Assembly (NCBI GenBank): GCA_963676655.2
Contig: CAXXKX010000003.1
Coordinates: 1,302,001 to 1,366,000, forward strand
Reading direction: 5' to 3'
Length of the DNA: 64,000 nt
DNA from: G963676655 sp963676655
Lineage (GTDB): Bacteria > Verrucomicrobiota > Lentisphaeria > Victivallales > Victivallaceae
Each line of letters begins with the position of its first letter. Position 1 is the stretch's first letter. Under the pieces are notes generated by a model. The model worked only from the letters and a program-made list of their open reading frames with translations, searched no databases and had not been told where the DNA came from. Made by a program: the position numbers and the translations under genes. Shown here in pieces: positions 52,029 through 61,414 of the stretch.

Positions 52029-52511
52029 ATGCCGATATATGGTATTCCAGAAAAACCAAACAGAAAATTTCCAGCCCATCCTCCTCCTGTTCGTAAACAT
52101 AATCGTCCAATAATAATTTTTTTGACCGTAAATATGGTTTCACATTCTCAATCATTACTGTCCAATAGGGCTGTCCATGAATTTTTTGTTAAAGTTTGGA
52201 GCGAATCGCTTGAATGGACTGTTGGATATTATTTATTAATGCCAGATCATATACACTTATTCTGCTCCCCAACCCAATATGAAACCCCCGATATTCATAA
52301 CTGGATTACATATTGGAAAAGATCAGCGAGCAGATCATTGCCTGATTTAAAAGGCTGTTGGCAAAATGATTTTTGGGATACTCAAATTAGATCAAATGAT
52401 AATTATCATAGAAAACTGTTGTATGTTGCAAACAATCCGGTTAGGAAAGGACTTGTTAAATCATCCAATGAATGGCCCTATCAAGGCGTAATTAATTCCC
52501 TTAAAATGTAA
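52029..52511 (+). CDS. REP-associated tyrosine transposase
   Basis: 160 residues, short form without a C-terminal domain. The metal pair H74-x-H76 is in LMPDHIHLF and the likely nucleophile Y132 in YVANNPVRKG; CWQNDFWDTQIRS precedes it. It is AT-rich compared with the repeats around it. It lies between a truncated repeat and one more full copy (52554-52622). It probably recognises this palindromic repeat. It is not closely similar to the 37.8-38.8 kb RAYT. Confidence 0.88.
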   Translation: MPIYGIPEKPNRKFPAHPPPVRKHNRPIIIFLTVNMVSHSQSLLSNRAVHEFFVKVWSESLEWTVGYYLLMPDHIHLFCSPTQYETPDIHNWITYWKRSASRSLPDLKGCWQNDFWDTQIRSNDNYHRKLLYVANNPVRKGLVKSSNEWPYQGVINSLKM

Positions 52512-52553
52512 GGACGAAAGTTTTTAGGATAAGTGACTTGGTCGAAAGATTTG

Positions 52554-52622
52554 TGGAGGGCGAGAGTCCCTCGAGCCGCCCGTCTGCGCGGCACGTCCGG
52601 CTCAACAGAGTTTCGCCCTCCA
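52554..52622. repeat. REP-like repeat, copy after the transposase
   Basis: A 69-base core identical in type to the array upstream, with its spacer (TTGGTCGAAAGATTTG) on the left. It closes the array around the transposase. Confidence 0.9.
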
Positions 52623-52863
52623 GGAATGAACAACCGGGTTGAGTGAAGCCCGGCACATTTCCGCTGGATTTTCTTTTCCTTGATTCGGGCTTGATATTTC
52701 TAAAAATGAGTGTACATTAAATCTTTCATGTCTATATTGGATTATTGTGTATGCGGTCATGCATATTTATTAAGAGCTTCAATTGAAGCTTGATGACCGG
52801 AATATATTTTAAAATAATTATGTACAACAGTTTAATAAACATTAAATAAAAAGGATTCGAGAG
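52623..52863 (+). promoter_or_regulatory. yajC-secDF upstream region with candidate promoter
   Basis: TTGATA (52691-52696) and TACATT (52713-52718), 16 bases apart, form a possible promoter about 145 bases before yajC. AAGCTT-rich inverted bases (AGCTTCAATTGAAGCT, 52775-52790) form an 8-bp palindrome between it and the gene. Confidence 0.4.
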
Positions 52864-53229
52864 ATGTTGAACAATTTATTGATTCTGGCCCAGGCCGGAG
52901 CGGAAGGCGGCAAAGCAGCACAACAAGGCGGCGGGTCCGGAACGATCATGCTTATTTACATCGTGATCTTCGGCTTTCTGATTTTCTTCATGATGCGTGG
53001 ACAGAAGAAACAGCGCGCGCAGCGCCAGCAAATGATCGACGCGGTCAAAAAAGGCGATGAGATTATCACTTCCGGCGGTATTCTCGCCACGGTTCGCGAA
53101 GTTCAGGATAAATTTGTCAAAATCGACATTGCCGATAAAGTCACGGTAAAAATCACCAAAGCCGGTATCGGAAATGTTGTTACCCAGGATTCCGCAGCTG
53201 AAGTTGACACCAAAGACGAAAAGAAATAA
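52864..53229 (+). CDS. yajC: Preprotein translocase subunit YajC
   Basis: 121 residues with a Gly/Ala/Gln-rich head, one membrane segment (TIMLIYIVIFGFLIFFMM) and the family motif RGQKKQRAQRQQMIDAVKKG and DEIITSGGILATVREV. It works with SecDF at the translocon, whose gene follows. Confidence 0.95.
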   Translation: MLNNLLILAQAGAEGGKAAQQGGGSGTIMLIYIVIFGFLIFFMMRGQKKQRAQRQQMIDAVKKGDEIITSGGILATVREVQDKFVKIDIADKVTVKITKAGIGNVVTQDSAAEVDTKDEKK

Positions 53230-53247
53230 TTCGGAGCATCATTGAAC

Positions 53248-55842
53248 ATGAATAAACGTCCCGTTATTTTGAGAATATTTATCGCGCTGGTAGTTATTGC
53301 GATCTTCGCTGTTTCTATTCCGCCGTTGACCCCGCTTGATTTCTACCAGACGTTCAAATCACTGGTCAAAAACCCGAATGATCCGGTTGTCGGCAAAGTC
53401 ATCGCGAACGCTGGAGAGTTGGAGACAAAACAACAGCTCCTTTCGTCGGTGGCATTGCTGGAAGCGGCCAATAACGACGGCGTCGCTCTGAAGGACTTCC
53501 TCAAGGACCCTCGTGACATTAATGATAACAGTGACGTTATCAGTAAAGTCCGCAAGAACGCCGCCAGTTCGATCCGCCTCGGGATCGACCTTAACGGCGG
53601 AGTTGAATTTATCATTAAGCTGATCATCGACAAAGATGAAAACGGTAAGGTACGCAAGGATGCCGACGGCAAAGAAATCACCTATGATTCGGAAATCTTC
53701 CAGCGCTGGCGCGACCTGACAATTGAAAGTCTGCGTAAACGCCTGGAAACCCAGAATATTTTTGAATCAGAAATTTCGCCGATCGGCCAGAACATGATCT
53801 CGCTTAAAGCGCCAATCGTCTCAAAAGACGAAAAGGATCAACTGAGAAAGATCATTCAGATGAGCGCAAAATTGCGTTTCCGTCTGGTCAGTGAAAAAAA
53901 TGGCGAACTTCTTGCACGTTACAAAAGCGATCCGAAAAATTTTACTATCCCGTACGATGTGGAAAAAATGACTACGGTTGATGTCCGAAAGGGCAAGAAA
54001 CCGGAAGTAAACACTTTCTTCGTGGAACGGCATCCTTTGATGACCGGTAAAAACATTATCAGTGCTTATCCCTATCGTAACGACCTGACCAACCAGCTGG
54101 AAATCAGCTTGTCATTCAATGCCGCCGGAGCCCAGCGCTTCGGGGAAATTACCAAAGCATATGTCGGCAGGCAGCTTGGTATTGTACTTGACGGGCAACT
54201 TTATTGCGCTCCGAGAATTAATTCTCCTATTCCTGACGGCAGAGCCATGATCACTGGTCGCTTCTCCAATGACGAAGCCAAGAACATCTCTGATGCGCTG
54301 ACCAGCGGCAGTCTGCCGGTCGGCATCCAGATCGAAGCTATTTTCGACACCGACCCGACCTTGGGTAAAGCTAACGTTGTCAACGGGATCAATGCCGGAC
54401 TTATCGCTCTCGGTTTGGTCATGCTGTTTATGATGGCCTACTATCTCCGGGCCGGGGTTGTCGCGGTAGTAGCTCTCGGCGTCAATATAGTTCTGGTTCT
54501 CGGTGCGCTGGCGGCGTTCAACGCCACTCTGACCCTGCCGGGTATTGCCGGTATCGTATTGACCATCGGTATGGCGGTTGACGCCAACGTACTTATTTTC
54601 GAACGTATCCGAGAAGAACTGGAAAAAGGCAAATCCCTGATAAATTCAATTGATATCGGCTACAGCAAAGCGTTCGTCACGATTGTCGATGCCAACCTGA
54701 CCACGTTCTTCACCGCGATCATCCTGTACCGCTTCGGTTCGGGTGCTATCAAAGGTTTCGCGGTAACTTTGAGTATCGGTATCTTGACCAGTATGTTCAC
54801 GGCTCTGTTCCTGACCCGCTTGATCTTCGATCTGATGCATCGCTGGCTCCCGGCTCAAAAAATGCACATGCTGCATTTCCTGGATCATCCGAAAATAGAT
54901 TTCCTGGGTAAACGCAAGATTACCGCCATCATCTCAATTTCCCTGATTATTCTCAGTTTTGCTACGGTTATCTACCGTGGCCCGAGCAATATCCTCGGAA
55001 TTGACTTCACTGGCGGTACTGTGGTAATCCTCGACTACTCCAAGCGGGTTCCGCAGGAAGATGTCAGTAAAGTATTGTCCGATGCCGGATATAACGGCAG
55101 GGTAACCTACAAAACCAGCGCGTTGTCTAAAGCAGACACCAAAAAAATGGAAATCCTGCTCCGCGAGAGCAAGACAAATAAAGAAGGAAATAAAGCGGTC
55201 GGTGACGATATCGTAAAATTGCTGAACTCAAAATACACCGACGCCAAATATTCAGTCAGTATGGAAACCGCTCTCGGCGGTCTGATCGGCTGGGAATTCA
55301 GTAAATCCGCCCTGATCGCGATGGGCCTGGCCCTGCTGGGTATCGTCATCTACATTTCGTTCCGGTTCGAATTCGCCTACGCTATCGCGTCAATTATCGC
55401 GTTGATGCATGACGTGATTATCGCGACCGGTATTCTACTGCTCTGTGACGCGGAAATATCACTGCCGGTTATTGCGGCGCTGTTGACGATCATCGGTTAT
55501 TCGTTGAATGACACGATTGTTGTGTTTGACCGCATCCGTGAAGACCTCGGCCTGGTCAAGGGCAAGACTTACCGCCAGATTATCAACATGAGTATCAATC
55601 AGACATTGAGCCGGACAATCCTTACCTCATTGACTACTCTGATTGTGTTGCTGGTCCTGTTCTTCTTTGGAGGTATAGCGGTAAACGACTTTGTCTTCGT
55701 TATGTTGATCGGGGTCATCGTCGGGACCTACTCGTCAATCTTCGTTGCCAGCCCGATTGTCGCAGTGTGGCACAAGCGCGTAGGCCGCGAGATATCCGAT
55801 GAAAATGAAATTGTCGAAGCTGAAATAGTTGAAGATGAATAA
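53248..55842 (+). CDS. secDF: Fused protein-export membrane protein SecDF
   Basis: 864 residues from the ATG at 53248. The SecD half has LGIDLNGGVEFIIKL, the P1 head domain, SLSFNAAGAQRFGEI and six membrane helices (GIAGIVLTIGMAVDANVLIF). The SecF half begins near 555 with ILGIDFTGGTVVILD and has TIIGYSLNDTIVVFDRIRED and LFFFGGIAVNDFVFVMLIG. It uses the proton gradient to pull proteins across. SecD and SecF are fused as in some Firmicutes and PVC members. Confidence 0.96.
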   Translation: MNKRPVILRIFIALVVIAIFAVSIPPLTPLDFYQTFKSLVKNPNDPVVGKVIANAGELETKQQLLSSVALLEAANNDGVALKDFLKDPRDINDNSDVISKVRKNAASSIRLGIDLNGGVEFIIKLIIDKDENGKVRKDADGKEITYDSEIFQRWRDLTIESLRKRLETQNIFESEISPIGQNMISLKAPIVSKDEKDQLRKIIQMSAKLRFRLVSEKNGELLARYKSDPKNFTIPYDVEKMTTVDVRKGKKPEVNTFFVERHPLMTGKNIISAYPYRNDLTNQLEISLSFNAAGAQRFGEITKAYVGRQLGIVLDGQLYCAPRINSPIPDGRAMITGRFSNDEAKNISDALTSGSLPVGIQIEAIFDTDPTLGKANVVNGINAGLIALGLVMLFMMAYYLRAGVVAVVALGVNIVLVLGALAAFNATLTLPGIAGIVLTIGMAVDANVLIFERIREELEKGKSLINSIDIGYSKAFVTIVDANLTTFFTAIILYRFGSGAIKGFAVTLSIGILTSMFTALFLTRLIFDLMHRWLPAQKMHMLHFLDHPKIDFLGKRKITAIISISLIILSFATVIYRGPSNILGIDFTGGTVVILDYSKRVPQEDVSKVLSDAGYNGRVTYKTSALSKADTKKMEILLRESKTNKEGNKAVGDDIVKLLNSKYTDAKYSVSMETALGGLIGWEFSKSALIAMGLALLGIVIYISFRFEFAYAIASIIALMHDVIIATGILLLCDAEISLPVIAALLTIIGYSLNDTIVVFDRIREDLGLVKGKTYRQIINMSINQTLSRTILTSLTTLIVLLVLFFFGGIAVNDFVFVMLIGVIVGTYSSIFVASPIVAVWHKRVGREISDENEIVEAEIVEDE

Positions 55843-55847
55843 ATTTC

Positions 55848-55881
55848 AAAGGCGGGCATTTGTCCGCCTTTTTTATTTTTG
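55848..55881 (+). terminator. Intrinsic terminator after secDF
   Basis: AAAGGCGG (55848-55855) pairs with CCGCCTTT (55864-55871) and is followed by TTTTATTTTTG. It lies six bases past the secDF stop. Confidence 0.9.
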
Positions 55882-55954
55882 TTTTCTAATCTGAAACATG
55901 GCAAATTTGAATAACTTTTTAAGTCTAATTCCTAATTAAAATAAGGAGAAAAAC

Positions 55955-56755
55955 ATGTCGGAAGAAACAAAAAAAGTAGCGGAAAACGAAGAAGCTAAAG
56001 TAGAAACCGAAGAAACTGCTCCGGCGGCTGAAGAAGCTGTTGAAGCAAAAGAAACTCCAGCCGAAGAAACGACTGAAGAAAAAGCGGAGGAAACTCCGGC
56101 CGAAGAAACAACAGAAGAAAAGGCTGAAGAGGCTCCGGTCGAAGAAGAGGAAACCACTGAAGAAGCTCCGGCTGAAGAAACGACTGAAGAAGAAGCAAAA
56201 GCAAAACCTAAAACTACCTTACGCTTCCTGCTGCTGATAATTCTGCTGACTGTTGCCTGGTTCGCCTGGAGTAAACATCAGCGCGATGCTAAATTCAACA
56301 GCCTGATTGAAATGGCTGATAAAGGCAATCTGGCCGAAGCCGCCGCCGGATTCCGTAAGTTGATGAATGAAAGCAGCGGCCATCTGCAAAAACGCTGCAA
56401 ACAGGAACTGGTCCGGGTTATCATCGAACAAGGCGAACAGCCAAGCAACAATGTTCAGCAGTCTGTTGTTTTCTACCGTCAGGCTTACACCGTTGACCCG
56501 AAAGCGCTTGAAATCCATCAACTGCGTTCCATCCTTAATCAACTGAAAAAAGATAAGACCGACAAATCCATCGATCCGGAAATGGCTAAAGGAATTGACG
56601 CGGAAATGACCACTATCAAAGCTTTGATCAAAGCCAAGATCGATGAAGGCATTGCCAAAGAAAAAGCTCGTCGCGCCGCCTTGACTCCCGAACAACGCAA
56701 AGCGGAAGACGACGCGGCAAAAGCTGCCGCTGAAGAAGCCAAAAAAATGAAATAA
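55955..56755 (+). CDS. Acidic-repeat single-pass membrane protein
   Basis: 266 residues. Residues 1-85 are almost all Glu, Thr, Ala and Pro in imperfect repeats (PAEETTEEKAEE type), 86-110 contain a hydrophobic anchor (LRFLLLIILLTVAWFAW), and the rest is helical, TPR-like (ALEIHQLRSILNQLKKDK) with an Ala/Lys-rich tail. AAGGAG precedes the ATG. Function unknown; the acidic cytoplasmic tail may bind basic proteins. Independent of secDF because of the terminator between them. Confidence 0.7.
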   Translation: MSEETKKVAENEEAKVETEETAPAAEEAVEAKETPAEETTEEKAEETPAEETTEEKAEEAPVEEEETTEEAPAEETTEEEAKAKPKTTLRFLLLIILLTVAWFAWSKHQRDAKFNSLIEMADKGNLAEAAAGFRKLMNESSGHLQKRCKQELVRVIIEQGEQPSNNVQQSVVFYRQAYTVDPKALEIHQLRSILNQLKKDKTDKSIDPEMAKGIDAEMTTIKALIKAKIDEGIAKEKARRAALTPEQRKAEDDAAKAAAEEAKKMK

Positions 56756-56782
56756 TCCGGTCATTTCAAGTATATTCTTACT

Positions 56783-58054
56783 ATGAAAAGGATTATTGTT
56801 TTATTATTCACGACCGTCGGCATTTGCTTGTCGACGGTCGGTGCGGCTCCCGAAATTGCCCGCAAGGTAAAATTAACTGAACCTCTCGGCAATTCCGGAA
56901 CTTTTATTTTTACACTGGAAGTTACCAAACCTTTCCGCAACGGCTACGGCGAAAAAAATCAGCAGTATCCGATGTACGCTCTCGGGTCCCAGATCTCCGG
57001 CAAGATCTACTCAAACGAGTCTTTCGCCGGCATTCATTGGACCTGGCGCATCAAATGGGCCAAAGGCCGCGAAAACTTCCCCGGCATGCGCCTGCTGGTC
57101 CCGGAAGTTGTGCCAGGCGAAAAATGCCGGATGCTCTACACCTGGGACGCCGCCAAAGGCTATTTCGACTGCTATTGCAACGGCTGGCCGGTCCGCATAC
57201 CCGGCTCAAAATTCGGACCATGGCAGGTCAAACCGATCAATCAGTTGAAGATATTCAAAGGTCCGTTCAGCATTTCCGACGTCAAAACGCTGCCGGAATA
57301 CACCCCGCAGTCCAAAGTTGCCAAACTCGTCCCCAAAACCGGAATCGATCCTTTCGGCAGCAAGCAGATGCTGTTTTCGCAAGCTCAGATTGATAAAATG
57401 CGCGGCAAACTGCTTTATTCCAACAAAGGGCAGGCAAAGCCGTTTACCGACTGGATCAAAGAAGGTCATATTATGATGTCAAGCCATGACGGCTGGACCA
57501 AAGTTTGGTCCAACCTTAAAGGCATAAGTAAACGTGACGGCCATATCGTCTGGTGGTGCCCCAAAGATTTCCCCGACAGCTTTATCGCCGAGTGGGAAGT
57601 CAAAATCCTCAAGGATCACGGTCTCTGCATCGTCTTCTTTGCCGCGAAAGGCGTCAACGGGAAAAACGTTTTCGACAAAAGCCTGAAAAAGCGTGACGGG
57701 ACTTTTACCAACTATACCAAAGGTGATATTACCAGTTATCACATCTCCTATTTCACCAACGCCCCGATGAATCCGGGCCGCCCCCAGACTAATCTGCGGA
57801 AAAACAATAAATTTTTCCTGGTCGCCCAGGGAGAATGCGGCATTCCGCCGGAAATCGGCAAAGTTCACCAAATAACCCTGATCAAGGTCAGGAACCGCGT
57901 TAACATGCTGGTCGACGGCAAATCTGTTATTTCCTGGACCGATCCCGGCACCGACCGTTACGGCAAGGCCTGGACCGATGGCAACATCGGTCTCCGCCAC
58001 ATGCGCTGGACCGTCGCCGATTACCGCAATTTCCAGGTCTGGGCCGTTAAGTAA
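56783..58054 (+). CDS. Secreted DUF1961-like protein
   Basis: 423 residues with signal peptide MKRIIVLLFTTVGICLSTVG. The first 200 residues form a LamG-like domain (YTWDAAKGYFDCYCNGWP). From about 230 the sequence (GHIVWWCPKDFPDSFIAEWE, HYISYFTN-like and VNMLVDGKSVISWTDPG) resembles DUF1961, a concanavalin-like family near glycan-degrading genes. Role unknown, perhaps glycan binding or hydrolysis. Confidence 0.75.
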   Translation: MKRIIVLLFTTVGICLSTVGAAPEIARKVKLTEPLGNSGTFIFTLEVTKPFRNGYGEKNQQYPMYALGSQISGKIYSNESFAGIHWTWRIKWAKGRENFPGMRLLVPEVVPGEKCRMLYTWDAAKGYFDCYCNGWPVRIPGSKFGPWQVKPINQLKIFKGPFSISDVKTLPEYTPQSKVAKLVPKTGIDPFGSKQMLFSQAQIDKMRGKLLYSNKGQAKPFTDWIKEGHIMMSSHDGWTKVWSNLKGISKRDGHIVWWCPKDFPDSFIAEWEVKILKDHGLCIVFFAAKGVNGKNVFDKSLKKRDGTFTNYTKGDITSYHISYFTNAPMNPGRPQTNLRKNNKFFLVAQGECGIPPEIGKVHQITLIKVRNRVNMLVDGKSVISWTDPGTDRYGKAWTDGNIGLRHMRWTVADYRNFQVWAVK

Positions 58055-58207
58055 TCGGGGAGCTCTTCGCTCCCCGGACCCCTTCCGCGCCCTCCGCGGG
58101 CCGCGCAAGGACTTCGTCCTTGACCTTATTACGAAATACTTTGCTGCGCAATCTATTTCATAGATTTGGATATTTTATAGAAAATTATAGATAACCTGAG
58201 GGACAAT

Positions 58208-58882
58208 ATGGGCGCATTTCTGATCTATTGCATGATAATACTTGGGCTGTTAGGCGGAATTGCCTTTCTGATGGATATCTTGAAAAATAATAAGCTGTTT
58301 TTATTTACCGCGATTCCCTGCTTTGTCTTGTTCGCCTGCGGCTGGCTGGGCTTTCTCGGGCAAATACTGGGCGCATGCAACGGCCTGCCGTTTATCGGGG
58401 AATCGTTTGAGTGGCCGGTATTTTCAACCACGGATTCAGTAACGGACTCACAGGGCAGAACCTATGTTCCAATTGTTTCCGCTGCCAGAATTCAAGTTTA
58501 TGGCCGCGATGGCGCTTTCATCCGCGGCTGGTTTGTCAAAGAGTCAGGCGGCAAAGCACTAACAATCCTTACCAACAAAGATGGCAACCTTGAAGCCTAT
58601 ACTACCCGCTATCGTCTAATATTCAAGCCTGATGGCAAAATTCTTGCAAAGCAGGATTATTCCGGGCCTTTGGACGAACTGCCGCAGCAACCTCCATCAA
58701 AGATAAAAATTAGCTGTCCATTGTTGCTTTTGCCTTTTGCCAATCCGTTTCTGGCCTGGCTTGCCGGAGGACTCGGCATGGCCGGGTTGTTCCTGCATGA
58801 AAAATTACTGAAGAAATCCTCCTCCCCAAAAACACTAAAAAAAACAAAGTCAGCCGACTCATCCAAGGAAATTGTTGAATAA
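58208..58882 (+). CDS. Membrane protein, unknown
   Basis: 224 residues with three hydrophobic segments near the N-terminus (LIYCMIILGLLGGIAFLMD, LFLFTAIPCFVLFACGWLGF), a soluble domain with VSAARIQVYGRDGAFIRGWF (a sensor-like beta domain), and a C-terminal helix (FLAWLAGGLGMAGLFL). Not recognised. 18 bases before the next gene. Confidence 0.55.
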   Translation: MGAFLIYCMIILGLLGGIAFLMDILKNNKLFLFTAIPCFVLFACGWLGFLGQILGACNGLPFIGESFEWPVFSTTDSVTDSQGRTYVPIVSAARIQVYGRDGAFIRGWFVKESGGKALTILTNKDGNLEAYTTRYRLIFKPDGKILAKQDYSGPLDELPQQPPSKIKISCPLLLLPFANPFLAWLAGGLGMAGLFLHEKLLKKSSSPKTLKKTKSADSSKEIVE

Positions 58883-58900
58883 ACTTACTCAGGAGAAAAA

Positions 58901-59368
58901 ATGGTGAAAAAGAGAAATTTATGGAAATATTTGATTTTTGCAGCCATTCTCTGTCCACTGATATGGATGTTAATGCCTGAATTATCCACAACTCCCGGAA
59001 ATATGCAGGAATCAATGGTTATTGGATCAGAATTAAAATCAGTCAATTATGCCATGTTGCAATATGCCGACGATAACAATGATTATCTTCCATTGAATGG
59101 CCTTATAACACTATATAAGCGGGGCTATCTTCCCGACAATTGCAATTTCAATGTGATGAAAAAATTTGTTTATATGGGAAGTGGTTTGCAATGTGATACC
59201 TCCGGCGGTGATGGTGACGTTGTAAGCTTTTTTGAACCTCTAGAGAAACACAAAAAATACGCAAATATTGCATTTACCAACGGGAGGGTCACTATGGTGA
59301 AAAGAGAAGAATGGAATGATGTTTGCAGGAAATATAAAATACCCAAAATATACGAAGTTGATGATTAA
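58901..59368 (+). CDS. Pseudopilin-like protein without FTLIE motif
   Basis: 155 residues: a signal or anchor (LWKYLIFAAILCPLIWMLM), then SELKSVNYAMLQYADDNNDY and, near the end, KYANIAFTNGRVTMVKREEW. These match the LKQI...LYTSDNDG and L.DGH parts of the three FTLIE pseudopilins of this window, but the methylation motif is missing. It may be a descendant anchored by an ordinary helix. Confidence 0.55.
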   Translation: MVKKRNLWKYLIFAAILCPLIWMLMPELSTTPGNMQESMVIGSELKSVNYAMLQYADDNNDYLPLNGLITLYKRGYLPDNCNFNVMKKFVYMGSGLQCDTSGGDGDVVSFFEPLEKHKKYANIAFTNGRVTMVKREEWNDVCRKYKIPKIYEVDD

Positions 59369-59945
59369 CAAAAAAGAAGAATAAAATATCTACATCAATA
59401 TCCATATCAAACACGAAAAGAGCAAAGCGTAAAGACCAGCAAAAAGCCGGAATGAAATGAGTAGAGAACGGAACGCCCCAATATAGATATTTTTCTGGTC
59501 GTTTTGGAATGCGGTTAGATTTAACCGCTTTGCTGCGGGGTTCGACAATTAAATCAGTTTATACCTGGCAAGATTTTGCCAGAGCTGCACGATTGAAGCT
59601 TTTTTGACCGCAACTTTGTCGCGGAACACCTTCGTCGATTGGCATACATCCCCGCCAAAGCGGCTTAATCAAGCCGCACTCCAAAAAAAATATAAAAACA
59701 CCCCATAATCGCTTGTTTCAAGCGATTATGGAGCGTAAAAGTTTTTGTAAAAGAAAGATGGGGGGAAGCAATATCCAATATTCAACACGGAACATCCAAG
59801 GATGAAGTAATATAACTTTGCAAGAGTTCATTTTTCGAACAAGCTGGAGTCTCCCAGAGAAAGTCTGCAATCACTATTTCTTTCAGTTTTAAGAGCGAAG
59901 CGATCTTTCCTTGAAATTTGGATATTCCGTGTTCGATATTGGATA
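59369..59945. other. Palindrome-rich spacer, no gene seen
   Basis: Several hairpins: GCGGTTA/TAACCGC (59511-59528), GCGGCTT/AAGCCGC (59660-59677) and a perfect 13-bp stem CCATAATCGCTTG/CAAGCGATTATGG with a 3-base loop (59703-59731). GCATACATCCCCGCC (59642-59656) belongs to the degenerate repeat also seen at 13.47 and 40.6 kb. None has a T-tract, so they are not intrinsic terminators. Confidence 0.6.
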
Positions 59946-59979
59946 TTAAAAAAAGCGCCCGGGGTTATCCGGGCGCTTT
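59946..59979 (-). terminator. Intrinsic terminator after pgk
   Basis: On the minus strand AAAGCGCCCGG and CCGGGCGCTTT form an 11-bp stem around a 6-base loop, followed by TTTTTTTAATA. The stem lies 24 bases past the pgk stop at 60003. Confidence 0.9.
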
Positions 59980-60002
59980 GAATATCAACTATAAGTTAAT
60001 TA

Positions 60003-61247
60003 TTACGCATCAGCCAGGGCTACGACGCCGGGAAGCTCTTTGCCTTCGAGGAATTCGAGGGAGGCGCCGCCGCCGGTGGAGATGTGGCTCATCTTGTCGG
60101 CCAGACCGCTCTGGTTGACCGCCGCAACTGAATCGCCGCCGCCGATGATGCTGACTGAATCGCTGTCGGCCACCGCCTGACAGACGGTCATGGTGCCGGC
60201 GGCGAATTTGCATTTTTCGCCTGCTTCGCATTTCATGTCGAAACAACCCATCGGGCCGTTCCAGACGATGGTTTTGGCGGAAGCAATTACGTCAGAATAA
60301 GCTTTCGCAGTTTCCGGGCCGATATCCAGGGCCAGATAACCTTCGTCGATATCAGTGCCGACAACCTTGGTGTTGGCGCTGTTTGAGAAAGCATCGGCTT
60401 CGACGTTATCGGTCGGAAGCATGAAGTTGACGCCTTTGGCTTTGGCCTTGGCCATGATCTCTTTTGCGGTATCAACCAGTTCGTCTTCGCAGAGGGAGCC
60501 GCCGATATTGTAACCAAGGGCTTTGTAGAAAGTATAAGCCATACCGCCGCCGATCAGGATGGTGTTTACTTTTTCCATCAGGCTGACCATAACTTCGAGT
60601 TTACCGGAAACTTTAGCGCCGCCGATGATCGCGACGAAAGGACGTTCCGGATTGGCGACAGCCTGACCGAGATATTTGATTTCTTTGTCCAACAGGAAAC
60701 CGGCTACGCAGTTTTCTTTGGGCAGGAATTCAGTGATGATCGCGGTGGAGGCGTGGGCACGGTGCGCGGTGCCGAAGGCGTCATTGACATAGACTTCGCC
60801 GAGCTTGGCCAGTTCAGCGGCAAACGCGCGCTGGGCGGCAACTTTGGCTTCGTCGCCTTTGCATTTCATATCTTCTTCGGCGTGGAAACGGGTGTTTTCG
60901 CAAACCATGATATCGCCGGGCTTTTGGGCGGCGGCCATGGCCTGAACTTCTTCACCAACGCAGTCATTAGCGAATTTGACGTCTTTACCCAGGACTTTAC
61001 CGAGGTATTCGGCAACCGGTTTCAGGCTGAATTCAGGTTTGACTTCGCCTTTCGGGCGGCCAAGGTGCGAAAGCAGAGCCAGTGAAGCGCCGTTTTCGAG
61101 AATGTATTTGATGGTCGGCAATGCAGCCTGGACACGGGTATCGTCAGTGATGACGCCATCCTGCAGCGGCACGTTAAAATCGACGCGCATAACGACTTTC
61201 TTGCCGTTCAGGTCGACATCTTTGACAGTCTTTTTATTGAGGTTCAT
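60003..61247 (-). CDS. pgk: Phosphoglycerate kinase
   Basis: 414 residues. VVMRVDFNVPLQDGVITDDT and LLSHLGRPKGEV are the N-domain signatures; NDAFGTAHRAHAST, RPFVAIIGGAKVSGKLEV and VWNGPMGCFDM mark both lobes; the GGGDSVAAV phosphate loop and HISTGGGASLEFLEGKELPG close it. It makes ATP in glycolysis. Second gene behind gapA. Confidence 0.97.
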   Translation of the reverse strand: MNLNKKTVKDVDLNGKKVVMRVDFNVPLQDGVITDDTRVQAALPTIKYILENGASLALLSHLGRPKGEVKPEFSLKPVAEYLGKVLGKDVKFANDCVGEEVQAMAAAQKPGDIMVCENTRFHAEEDMKCKGDEAKVAAQRAFAAELAKLGEVYVNDAFGTAHRAHASTAIITEFLPKENCVAGFLLDKEIKYLGQAVANPERPFVAIIGGAKVSGKLEVMVSLMEKVNTILIGGGMAYTFYKALGYNIGGSLCEDELVDTAKEIMAKAKAKGVNFMLPTDNVEADAFSNSANTKVVGTDIDEGYLALDIGPETAKAYSDVIASAKTIVWNGPMGCFDMKCEAGEKCKFAAGTMTVCQAVADSDSVSIIGGGDSVAAVNQSGLADKMSHISTGGGASLEFLEGKELPGVVALADA

Positions 61248-61349
61248 TTTTGTCTCCTATCTAAATTAGAAATTAGGAATTAGGAATTAGGAATTAGAAA
61301 TGTTGGAAAAGGAAGGGATTCCTTTTAATCCTTCTTATTTCACGGTTAA

Positions 61350-61390
61350 AGAAAAAGCCCGAAGAGGCATTAAAGCGGCTCTTCGGGCTT
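61350..61390 (-). terminator. Intrinsic terminator between gapA and pgk
   Basis: AAGCCCGAAGAG (61355-61366) pairs with CTCTTCGGGCTT (61379-61390), 12 bp, and the minus strand continues TTTTTC. gapA and pgk are therefore at least partly separate transcripts. Confidence 0.85.
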
Positions 61391-61414
61391 GAATCGTCTA
61401 TCTAAGCCGCAGAC

